NCBI GenBank assembly: GCA_964650845.1
Contig: CAZYXR010000006.1
Coordinates: 5,830-69,829, forward strand
DNA length: 64,000 bases
Direction: 5' to 3'
DNA from: UBA7692 sp964650845
Lineage (GTDB): Bacteria > Bacteroidota > Bacteroidia > Chitinophagales > LD1
Shown here: piece by piece, positions 1 to 5,715 of the stretch
How positions within the stretch are numbered: the stretch's first letter is position 1
How the letters are laid out: the number at the start of each line of letters is the position of its first letter
The notes under the pieces: model-generated
What the model was told of the DNA's origin: nothing
The model's database searches: none
What the model saw: the letters and a program-made list of their open reading frames with translations, nothing else
Position numbers and translations under genes: made by a program

Positions 1-702
1 ACCTCGCTTGCCGTAGTGGATGACCTTGGTGCTATTTTAGTTATTGCCATTTTTTATGCCCAAGATTTACATCTGAATTACTTGTTGGCTGCAGGTGGCA
101 TCACACTTTGGTTGTTTTTAATTAATTATGCAGGCGTTAAGCGCTTCGCTTGGTATTTGTTGCCCGGCATTATTCTTTGGTATGTAATTTTTGAATCGGG
201 TATTCACGCAACAATTGCAGGTGTAATTCATGCCATGATGATTCCATTTGACCCTAACAACAAAAAAGAATCTACACTGGAAAAAGTAGAGCATGAATTG
301 CATGTGCCGGTAAACTTTCTAATTCTTCCACTTTTTGCGTTAAGCAACACGCTCATCACCTTCACACCAGCTATGCTGCACGACATTGGTTCTTCTATGA
401 GTTTGGGTATCTTTTTTGGACTATTAATTGGCAAACCAATTGGCATCACTTTGTTTGTGTGGATTGCAGTTAAAACAGGGCTTTCTACATTAAACAGCTC
501 TAAAGTTTCTATTACCCAAGTTTTATCGGTGAGTGTTTTGGGCGGTATTGGTTTTACCATGTCAATTTTTGTATCAATGCTGGCATTCGATAGCCCCGCT
601 ATGATTAGCACTGCCAAACTTAGCATTCTAATCACTTCCATAGTGGCATCGGCAGTTGGGCTATTCTTGATAAAAAGATCGGTTAGAACTCAAGAGCAAT
701 AA
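1..702 (+). CDS. nhaA: Na+/H+ antiporter NhaA, 5'-truncated by window edge
   Basis: This is the C-terminal part (233 residues) of an NhaA-type sodium/proton antiporter, an inner-membrane protein that exchanges cytoplasmic Na+ for external protons and supports pH and salt homeostasis. The frame is open from base 1 and begins TSLAVVDDLGAI, which matches the conserved NhaA segment carrying the two functional aspartates. Several hydrophobic helices follow, including a conserved-looking GGIGFTMSIFV segment near the end. NhaA proteins are usually about 390-440 residues, so roughly 40 percent is missing at the left edge. The stop codon falls at the boundary of the tRNA-associated repeat units, so those units end directly at the 3' end of this gene, which is transcribed convergently with them. 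Confidence 0.93.
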   Translation, partial: TSLAVVDDLGAILVIAIFYAQDLHLNYLLAAGGITLWLFLINYAGVKRFAWYLLPGIILWYVIFESGIHATIAGVIHAMMIPFDPNNKKESTLEKVEHELHVPVNFLILPLFALSNTLITFTPAMLHDIGSSMSLGIFFGLLIGKPIGITLFVWIAVKTGLSTLNSSKVSITQVLSVSVLGGIGFTMSIFVSMLAFDSPAMISTAKLSILITSIVASAVGLFLIKRSVRTQEQ

Positions 703-713
703 ACACGCTACAA

Positions 714-743
714 AATAAAAAAGCCTCTGACTTCTCAGAGACC
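714..743 (-). terminator. Terminator hairpin of the full GIY-YIG unit
   Basis: On the minus strand a hairpin (GGTCTCTGA/TCAGAGGCT, degraded by one or two bases compared with the other two copies) is followed by a T-rich tail. It is the third copy of the terminator that follows the initiator tRNA. Confidence 0.6.
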
Positions 744-747
744 TTTT

Positions 748-797
748 GTTGCGGGGACAGGACTCGAACCTGTGTCCGCCTTTGGCGGATATGAGCC
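748..797 (-). other. tRNA-fMet 3'-half copy, full unit
   Basis: Read on the minus strand this holds the anticodon-loop bases GGCTCATA, then the 15-base palindrome TCCGCCAAAGGCGGA (775-789), then an intact T arm and acceptor 3' strand identical to the tRNA-fMet at 1226-1301. There is no 5' half (no D arm, no 5' acceptor strand), so it cannot fold as a tRNA. The palindrome replaces the 3' anticodon stem and variable loop of the real tRNA. Confidence 0.8.
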
Positions 798-808
798 TAT
801 CGATTCTA

Positions 809-1054
809 TTATTGTCGTATCTTTTGTTTGATGAACGCGCGACCAACACCTGATTTAAACCACTTCTCTCTTTGCATTGCTTCCTGCTTCGATGCGTATT
901 CTTCTTTGTAAAGTATCTTCCATGGCCTAAACTTAACCGTCCACCCTTTTGTAGCTAACCCATTGTGAGATTTCATCCTCTCTTCAAGGTTGGAAGTGAA
1001 GCCAACATAAGTTTTGCTGAATTTTTCAGATTGCAATATGTAAACCGTAAACAC
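809..1054 (-). CDS. Small GIY-YIG endonuclease (tRNA-associated)
   Basis: 81-residue single-domain GIY-YIG nuclease. The first strand carries VYIL and the second YVGFT, the two halves of the GIY-YIG signature. They are followed by the conserved Arg of EERMKSH, the LYKEEYASKQEAMQREKW segment that supplies the Glu/Arg/Lys surface, and a C-terminal basic tail ending KQKIRQ. The start is a GTG inside the repeat tail; no upstream ATG exists. Related small GIY-YIG proteins are often annotated as UPF0213 or excinuclease-like and are frequent next to tRNA genes in Bacteroidota. Here the gene forms the body of a unit whose 3' end is a tRNA 3' half. Function as a homing-type nuclease is inferred; a repair or restriction role cannot be excluded. 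Confidence 0.85.
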   Translation of the reverse strand: MFTVYILQSEKFSKTYVGFTSNLEERMKSHNGLATKGWTVKFRPWKILYKEEYASKQEAMQREKWFKSGVGRAFIKQKIRQ

Positions 1055-1061
1055 GCTACAA

Positions 1062-1091
1062 AATAAAAAAGCCTCTGACTTTTCAGAGGCT
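1062..1091 (-). terminator. Terminator hairpin of the deleted unit
   Basis: Perfect 9-bp stem (AGCCTCTGA/TCAGAGGCT) followed on the minus strand by TTTTTTATTTT. It is the second of three copies in this region. Confidence 0.8.
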
Positions 1092-1095
1092 TCTT

Positions 1096-1145
1096 GTTGC
1101 GGGGACAGGACTCGAACCTATGTCCGCCTTTGGCGGATATGAGCC
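1096..1145 (-). other. tRNA-fMet 3'-half copy, deleted unit
   Basis: Same structure as the copy at 748-797: GGCTCATA, the palindrome TCCGCCAAAGGCGGA (1123-1137), then the T arm and acceptor 3' strand of tRNA-fMet with one change in the T stem (CATAGG instead of CACAGG). It lacks a tRNA 5' half. Confidence 0.8.
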
Positions 1146-1192
1146 TATCGATTCTATTATTGTCGGATCTCTTGTTTGATGTAAACTCTATA

Positions 1193-1223
1193 AAATAAAA
1201 AAGCCTCTGACTTCTCAGAGGCT
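1193..1223 (-). terminator. Terminator of tRNA-fMet
   Basis: Perfect 9-bp stem AGCCTCTGA/TCAGAGGCT, three bases past the encoded CCA of the tRNA, followed on the minus strand by a TTTTTTATTTT tract. This is the parental copy of the terminator that is repeated in the two downstream units. Confidence 0.88.
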
Positions 1224-1225
1224 TT

Positions 1226-1301
<76 letters not shown>

Positions 1302-1331
1302 ATGTTTACCAGCTTATTTTCTAAGCGGCTG

Positions 1332-1361
1332 CAAATATAGTTTTTTATTGCTCTCATCCAA
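1332..1361 (-). promoter_or_regulatory. Promoter of tRNA-fMet
   Basis: Read on the minus strand this is TTG (1361-1359), a 19-base spacer, then TATATTTG (1339-1332), matching the Bacteroidota housekeeping promoter pattern with TAnnTTTG at -7. The predicted start is about 20-25 bases before the tRNA. The same spacing recurs at tRNA-Glu and rpoC in this window. Confidence 0.7.
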
Positions 1362-1416
1362 TTAATATATTGAAACTGATTGCAGAGATTAACCAATATT
1401 GTGCTAATTCTTTGAC

Positions 1417-1734
1417 TTAATATTTCGCCATTGAAGTATCAACTTCGCCAGCCCATGCAAGAATCCCCCCTTTTAAATTGTAGAGATTATCGAAACCATG
1501 AGTTTCTTCTAAAAACTCAATAATACGCCCACTACGTGCACCACTGCGGCAGTGCACTACAACAGTTTTATCGCGAGAAATTTTATCAATATGATTAGGA
1601 ACTTCATTCATAGGTATCAACTCTGCATTCAAATTGCATATATCAAACTCGTATTGTTCGCGTACATCAATCAACTGAAAATCTTCTTTCGCATCAAGCA
1701 TTTGCTTTAGCTCAAGTACTGTTTTTTCTTTCAT
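1417..1734 (-). CDS. Rhodanese-like domain protein
   Basis: 105-residue single rhodanese domain without a signal peptide. The fold signature LIDVREQYEFD is near residues 21-31 and the active-site loop CRSGARS (about residues 62-68) contains the catalytic Cys followed by the Arg of the CxxxxR loop. GGILAWAGE near the end is the usual C-terminal rhodanese motif. Such proteins carry sulfur as a persulfide on the Cys, commonly for thiosulfate:cyanide sulfurtransfer or other sulfur relay. The start lies two bases after the stop of the upstream secreted protein gene on the same strand, so the two are probably cotranscribed. Confidence 0.9.
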   Translation of the reverse strand: MKEKTVLELKQMLDAKEDFQLIDVREQYEFDICNLNAELIPMNEVPNHIDKISRDKTVVVHCRSGARSGRIIEFLEETHGFDNLYNLKGGILAWAGEVDTSMAKY

Positions 1735-1736
1735 CG

Positions 1737-2195
1737 CTACTTAATTTTATAATCGTTTATAAGAATTGTTTTTACTCCTTTTTTCACTTTCAAGTTTTTA
1801 GTATTAAAGCGCATATCGTTTGCCACAAGCGCTTTACACATGTCGTTGTTGGATTCGTGTACTAAATAAAGCTGAAGTGTTTCTTTGGATGACTGTACCG
1901 GGCGAACAAGTTGAAAACGATGCATTTTACAACCACCACCATACTTAACGGTTACTGCAATTTCTTTATTCTTTTTGCCGGCAAAAGCAGCCTTTGAAAT
2001 TTGAAAAGCAAGATCTTCTTTTTGCGGATGCCATGTGCCGCTACTAATAGGAACTATTTTTTTTTGGTACTGAATTTTTTGAGTGCTATCTACTACCCAA
2101 TCTTTACCGGCAAATGATTGTGCACGAACAGTACAAAATCCACATACCAGCAAAACTACAACTACTACTACAAAACGATAAAAACTAATAAGCAT
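1737..2195 (-). CDS. Secreted protein of unknown function, GGGCxxHxF motif
   Basis: 152 residues with a Sec signal peptide (hydrophobic stretch around residues 8-22 ending VRAQ). The mature part contains YGGGCKMHRFQL near residues 85-96 and a second Cys about 35 residues later (NDMCKALV), suggesting a disulfide-bonded small periplasmic or surface domain. I recognise the GGGCxxHxF pattern from small exported proteins but cannot assign a function. It is followed after two bases by the rhodanese gene, so the pair may act on sulfur or redox chemistry, but that is only context. Confidence 0.7.
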   Translation of the reverse strand: MLISFYRFVVVVVVLLVCGFCTVRAQSFAGKDWVVDSTQKIQYQKKIVPISSGTWHPQKEDLAFQISKAAFAGKKNKEIAVTVKYGGGCKMHRFQLVRPVQSSKETLQLYLVHESNNDMCKALVANDMRFNTKNLKVKKGVKTILINDYKIK

Positions 2196-2264
2196 TTATA
2201 AACTTCTTTTTTTGAATCGGTAAACTTAACACCAATTCATTAGCAATAAAATAATGAAAGAGAT

Positions 2265-2906
2265 TTACTTCAACACTTCTTTCCAAGACTTTCGAATCAA
2301 GCCAATACTCCAACTTAGTATCACTAAGCTTCCTACAATTCCAAAGAGTGGGTCAAGCCATTTAATATCGGCAAAATAAACTCCTGCAAGTGCCACCAGC
2401 GCAAACATGCTCAACAACACATCAGACAATACATGAATATATGCTGCATACAATCCCGCATCCATTTTTTCTTCTTCGCGATGCAATACAAATGCACTTA
2501 CACCATTCACCAACAATCCAAATCCTGCAACCGCAAACGACTCCCAGGTAACCGATATTTGAGGGTTGGTGAAATTTTCAACCGCTTCTTTCATCATCAA
2601 CACGGTAATAATCAATAATATCATGGCACTTGCAAAACCACTCAAACCAAGCACACGATGTTCTTTAGTATGTGTCAATTCTCGTTTTCTTAACCGAATA
2701 TACAGATATGCCCCCCAAGCTAATAGCAAAACCAAAACGTGCGAAAGCATGTGCCAACCATCAATCAAAAGCGCTACCGAACCAGTAGAGTAGCCAACCG
2801 ACAATTCTAAAACCATGGCTACAACAGAAATCAACACCACAATTTTTGTGCTGCGTTCGTTGGCATGGTGATGATAATGCGAATGTTCGTGATGGTGATG
2901 CGACAT
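2265..2906 (-). CDS. Cation diffusion facilitator, DmeF-like, short form
   Basis: 213-residue integral membrane protein of the CDF family, which exports divalent metals (Zn2+, Co2+, Ni2+) from the cytoplasm in exchange for protons. The N-terminus is a His-rich stretch (MSHHHHEHSHYHHH) typical of metal-binding tails. TM2 carries DGWHMLSH, the HxxxH form seen in the DmeF cobalt/nickel branch rather than the HxxxD of ZitB, and TM5 carries HVLSD. Six hydrophobic helices are visible. CDF proteins are usually about 300 residues; this one stops after TM6 and lacks the C-terminal cytoplasmic domain. I chose the ATG at 2906 because the longer frame would start on a TTG inside the secG terminator. Confidence 0.85.
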   Translation of the reverse strand: MSHHHHEHSHYHHHANERSTKIVVLISVVAMVLELSVGYSTGSVALLIDGWHMLSHVLVLLLAWGAYLYIRLRKRELTHTKEHRVLGLSGFASAMILLIITVLMMKEAVENFTNPQISVTWESFAVAGFGLLVNGVSAFVLHREEEKMDAGLYAAYIHVLSDVLLSMFALVALAGVYFADIKWLDPLFGIVGSLVILSWSIGLIRKSWKEVLK

Positions 2907-2912
2907 AAAAAC

Positions 2913-2935
2913 AAAAAGGCAACACAATGTTGCCT
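2913..2935 (-). terminator. Terminator after secG
   Basis: Perfect hairpin AGGCAAC-ATTGT-GTTGCCT followed on the minus strand by TTTTTGTTTTT. The ATG of the cation exporter follows the T tract immediately, so that gene either depends on read-through or is translated from a very short leader. Confidence 0.75.
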
Positions 2936-2959
2936 CTCTTTATTTTTTTGAAATAATAA

Positions 2960-3358
2960 TTACGGCTGCGCTGGAGCAGGCTGTTGGTCTGCCGGAGCTG
3001 GAGCAGATGCCGGAGCATCGGTAGCCGCAGGAGCTTCTAATCCACCAGGTAAACCGCCACCCAAAGGTTGATTACCCAATTGCGATTCAACCTCGCTTTT
3101 TTCAGTTTTTGTTTCTGATTTAACCGCTGCGCGCTTATCAATAAAAAATGCTGAACCTACACTAAACACCAAAAGCAATACAGCTAATGTCCATGTTGCT
3201 TTTTCTACTACATCCGAGCTTCTGCGCGCACCAAGAATTTGTTGCCCAACTCCACCAAAGGTTGATGAAAGCCCGCCACCTTTTGGATTTTGAATCAAAA
3301 CTACCAACGACAGTAATACACAAACAATAATTATCAGTATCGTAACAACTATGTACAT
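2960..3358 (-). CDS. secG: Preprotein translocase subunit SecG
   Basis: 132 residues. SecG is the small accessory subunit of the SecYEG channel in the inner membrane. Two transmembrane helices are visible (residues about 1-25 and 55-75) separated by the conserved loop LIQNPKGGGLSSTFGG, the hallmark of the family. The tail (about residues 80-132) is rich in Ala, Pro and Gln, a low-complexity extension common in Bacteroidota SecG. The start lies three bases after the stop of the upstream gene (3362-4174), so the two are in one operon. Confidence 0.95.
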   Translation of the reverse strand: MYIVVTILIIIVCVLLSLVVLIQNPKGGGLSSTFGGVGQQILGARRSSDVVEKATWTLAVLLLVFSVGSAFFIDKRAAVKSETKTEKSEVESQLGNQPLGGGLPGGLEAPAATDAPASAPAPADQQPAPAQP

Positions 3359-3361
3359 AAG

Positions 3362-4174
3362 TTAAATTTTTTTCTCTGCTTCTTTAATAAGGGCTGCGAA
3401 ATAAGTGCTTTTGGATGGAAACTTCAAACTCAACTTTTCATAAATTGAAATTGCCTGCTTATACTTCTGTTGCGCAACTAAAAGTTTTGCAAATGTTTCG
3501 GTAATGGGTAGGTGCGTGTTTTCATCGAAAAGCGGAACAGCAACTGCTGCATTTTTCAATGTTTTTTGCTCGTTGATAAAGGTTTGCAATCCTTTCGAGT
3601 AGTGTGTTTCAGCGTCTAATTGATTGCCAACCATTTCGTAAGGAATATTACTCTGAATCAGTTCTTCCAATTCGTCTTTTTCTGAGGAAGCATTATTTTT
3701 TTGCTCCGTTACTGTTACCTTTCCATCTTTTGAAACACTAAAATGTTGCAACCAATCGCTAAAACTTTTTGGCTGCAATGGATGAACTTCTTCAACTACG
3801 GGCAAAGTGCTTGACTCCTGCGCAAAAGTTGTTTCGACCTCATCAACTTTTACACTTTCGGCAGTTAAATTTTCAACTACATCAATTGGTTCTGCTTGTA
3901 TTGATTCAACATACAGCTCACCTTCAAGTACATTTTCACTAATTTCTGTTTCATCAATTAACTCAACCTGATTTTCTACCAAAACAGATTCGTAATACTG
4001 CTTAAACCAAGCCCTGTCTTGCACGTACACAGCAGCAGACTGAAGTGTACTTGCTTCGCGGTTTTTTTTTGCCAACACAACACGCGAAGCTGTAAACCAC
4101 GGAAATGCAGCCAAGTGCGTCTGCAAATGTTCAAGTGGCAATGTTTCTAAATGTGCAATTAGAGAAGTGTTCAA
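3362..4174 (-). CDS. Conserved Bacteroidota protein upstream of secG, TPR-like C-terminus
   Basis: 270 residues, no signal peptide. The N-terminus (MNTSLIAHLETLPLEHLQTHLAAFPWFTASRVVLAKK) is typical of a conserved protein that sits next to secG in many Bacteroidota. The middle (about 85-150) is acidic and low in complexity. The C-terminal 50 residues (FAKLLVAQQKYKQAISIYEKLSLKFPSKSTYFAALI) look like one tetratricopeptide repeat, suggesting protein-protein contact. It is sandwiched between pgk and secG on the same strand with a three-base gap to secG. I cannot assign a biochemical role. Confidence 0.75.
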   Translation of the reverse strand: MNTSLIAHLETLPLEHLQTHLAAFPWFTASRVVLAKKNREASTLQSAAVYVQDRAWFKQYYESVLVENQVELIDETEISENVLEGELYVESIQAEPIDVVENLTAESVKVDEVETTFAQESSTLPVVEEVHPLQPKSFSDWLQHFSVSKDGKVTVTEQKNNASSEKDELEELIQSNIPYEMVGNQLDAETHYSKGLQTFINEQKTLKNAAVAVPLFDENTHLPITETFAKLLVAQQKYKQAISIYEKLSLKFPSKSTYFAALIKEAEKKI

Positions 4175-4203
4175 GTGCGCTTAAATTGGCTTGTAAAATA
4201 CAA

Positions 4204-5424
4204 TTATCCTTCTATTGCTTTAATTCCGGGCAATTCTTTTCCTTCAAAAAATTCTAACATAGCACCACCACCGGTACTTACATAACTAACTTTATCTGCC
4301 AAGCCAAACTGATTTACGGCAGCCACCGAATCACCTCCTCCTACCAAAGAAAATGCACCTTTTGATGTAGCTTCAGCAACAGTTTTTGCAACTTCCACGG
4401 TTCCGGTTTGAAATTTTTCCATTTCAAAAACACCCATCGGGCCATTCCACAAAATGGTTTTAGAATCAAGTATTACTTGCTTGTATTTTGCTATTGCATT
4501 AGTTGCGATATCCAACCCCATCCACCCCGCTTGAATATTGTTGCTACTTGCTACTGCTGTATTTGCGGCAGCATCAAATTTATCGGCTACAACACTATCC
4601 TCGGGCAACAAAAGATTTACCCCTTTTGCTTTTGCCTTTTCAATAAGTTGCAAGGCAAGTTCCAGCTTATCATCTTCGCAAAGCGAGTTGCCGATGTTGC
4701 CACCTTGCGCTTTGTAAAATGTATATGCCATTCCACCGCCAATAAGAATATTATCAGCAATATCCAACAGGTTTTCTATGATTAAAATTTTATCGGAAAC
4801 TTTGGCTCCGCCTACAATTGCCGTGAATGGCTTTTCTGCGAAACGCAATACTTTTTCAGCATTCTTTACTTCGGCCGCCATTAAATACCCAAACACTTTA
4901 TTCTCTTTTGAAAAATAGTTTGCTACAATAGTGGTAGAAGCATGTGCGCGGTGCGCAGTACCAAACGCATCGTTTACATACACCTCTCCGTGCTTGGCAA
5001 GTTTTTGCGCAAAACCTGCATCGCCCTTTTCCTCCTCTTTATAAAATCGTAAATTTTCTAACAACAATATTTCGCCTGGCTTTAAACTACTGCTTTGTGC
5101 AAATGCCTCATCACTTACACAATCGGTTGCAAACTGCACTTGCTTACCTAACAAATTGCTAATTGTTGAAAGTGCATTGCGCAGTGTGTGTTTTTCAAAA
5201 TCTATTGTTCCGTCTTCTTTCAACTTTTTTAACGGCCTGCCAAGGTGGCTCATCAAAACTATACTACCGCCATCGTTCAATATCTTTTTTATAGTAGGCA
5301 AAGCCGCCTTAATACGAGAATCATCGGTAACGGCAAACGTTTTTTTATCTAAAGGCACGTTAAAATCTACGCGAATCAATGCGCGTTTTCCGTTGAAATT
5401 GATTGTATCTATTGTGTTCATCAA
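4204..5424 (-). CDS. pgk: Phosphoglycerate kinase
   Basis: 406 residues. Catalyses 1,3-bisphosphoglycerate + ADP to 3-phosphoglycerate + ATP in glycolysis. The N-terminal domain has RVDFNVPL and SHLGRP (substrate-binding Arg and His). The C-terminal nucleotide domain has GGAKVSDK, WNGPMGVFE and the GGGDSVAAV / STGGGAMLE loops near the end. Full family length is about 395-415. Either of two adjacent Met codons could be the start. A 14-bp perfect palindrome lies just upstream of the start. The gene is first in a minus-strand run with the 270-residue protein and secG. Confidence 0.97.
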   Translation of the reverse strand: MMNTIDTINFNGKRALIRVDFNVPLDKKTFAVTDDSRIKAALPTIKKILNDGGSIVLMSHLGRPLKKLKEDGTIDFEKHTLRNALSTISNLLGKQVQFATDCVSDEAFAQSSSLKPGEILLLENLRFYKEEEKGDAGFAQKLAKHGEVYVNDAFGTAHRAHASTTIVANYFSKENKVFGYLMAAEVKNAEKVLRFAEKPFTAIVGGAKVSDKILIIENLLDIADNILIGGGMAYTFYKAQGGNIGNSLCEDDKLELALQLIEKAKAKGVNLLLPEDSVVADKFDAAANTAVASSNNIQAGWMGLDIATNAIAKYKQVILDSKTILWNGPMGVFEMEKFQTGTVEVAKTVAEATSKGAFSLVGGGDSVAAVNQFGLADKVSYVSTGGGAMLEFFEGKELPGIKAIEG

Positions 5425-5430
5425 AAAAAA

Positions 5431-5444
5431 TTTAGCGCGCTAAA
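5431..5444. promoter_or_regulatory. Perfect palindrome between pgk and tRNA-Glu
   Basis: TTTAGCGCGCTAAA is a 14-bp perfect dyad six bases before the pgk start codon on one side and about 40 bases before the tRNA-Glu promoter on the other. It could be an operator, but no regulator can be named and it may be chance. Confidence 0.3.
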
Positions 5445-5463
5445 ATAGTTTTTTGCAAAACCT

Positions 5464-5494
5464 ATTGTCTATTAAAATTGAAATGCTACTTTTG
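5464..5494 (+). promoter_or_regulatory. Promoter of tRNA-Glu
   Basis: ATTG (5464-5467), 19-base spacer, TACTTTTG (5487-5494), matching TAnnTTTG. The predicted start is about 15 bases before the tRNA. Confidence 0.7.
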
Positions 5495-5515
5495 CGCTCC
5501 GTTAAAAAAGTAAAC

Positions 5516-5587
5516 GGCCTGTTCGTCTATCGGTTAGGACTTCAGATTTTCATTCTGGCAAGAGGGGTTCGACTCCCCTACAGGCTA
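5516..5587 (+). tRNA. tRNA-Glu (anticodon TTC)
   Basis: 72-base cloverleaf: acceptor GGCCTGT pairs with ACAGGCT, anticodon stem TCAGA/TCTGG encloses loop TTTTCAT with anticodon TTC, T arm AGGGG/CCCCT with loop TTCGACT. CCA is not encoded, unlike in the initiator tRNA of this window. Confidence 0.96.
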
Positions 5588-5594
5588 CTACCAC

Positions 5595-5637
5595 AAGCGC
5601 AAAACATTGATTATACAAAGTTTTGCGCTTTTTTATT
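5595..5637 (+). terminator. Terminator of tRNA-Glu
   Basis: 11-bp perfect stem AAGCGCAAAAC/GTTTTGCGCTT followed by a TTTTATTTT tract, eight bases after the tRNA. Confidence 0.85.
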
Positions 5638-5715
5638 TTCGCCCATTTCTTACCTGAAATCAAGCACATTCACGCCCTTTTTTATCTTCGCCCACATTAA
5701 AAAATCTACACTTTA

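Larger units (their letters stand above)
703..1190 (-). mobile_element. Tandem tRNA-fMet-associated GIY-YIG units (one full, one deleted)
   Basis: Downstream of the initiator tRNA on the minus strand lie two tandem units. Each ends with a copy of the 3' half of that tRNA, then the same hairpin terminator (stem GCCTCTGA/TCAGAGGC) and the same tail TTTTATTTTGTAGCGTG. The distal unit (about 703-1054) contains a GIY-YIG endonuclease gene. The proximal unit (about 1049-1190) keeps only the last codons of that gene (IKQEIRQ, stop) fused to its start-proximal bases. The arrangement looks like a mobile unit that inserts at a tRNA 3' end and carries its own copy of that end. The boundaries are read from the repeat alignment; mobility is inferred. 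Confidence 0.65.

Noticed and set aside
661..849. Open frame on the minus strand covering the tRNA-half copy, with a peptide like GHRFESCP
   Set aside because: The peptide is the translation of a tRNA T arm; such tRNA-derived frames are common and not genes.
2907..2927. Longer start of the cation exporter
   Set aside because: It would begin with TTG inside the terminator hairpin of secG; the ATG at 2906 gives the expected His-rich N-terminus.
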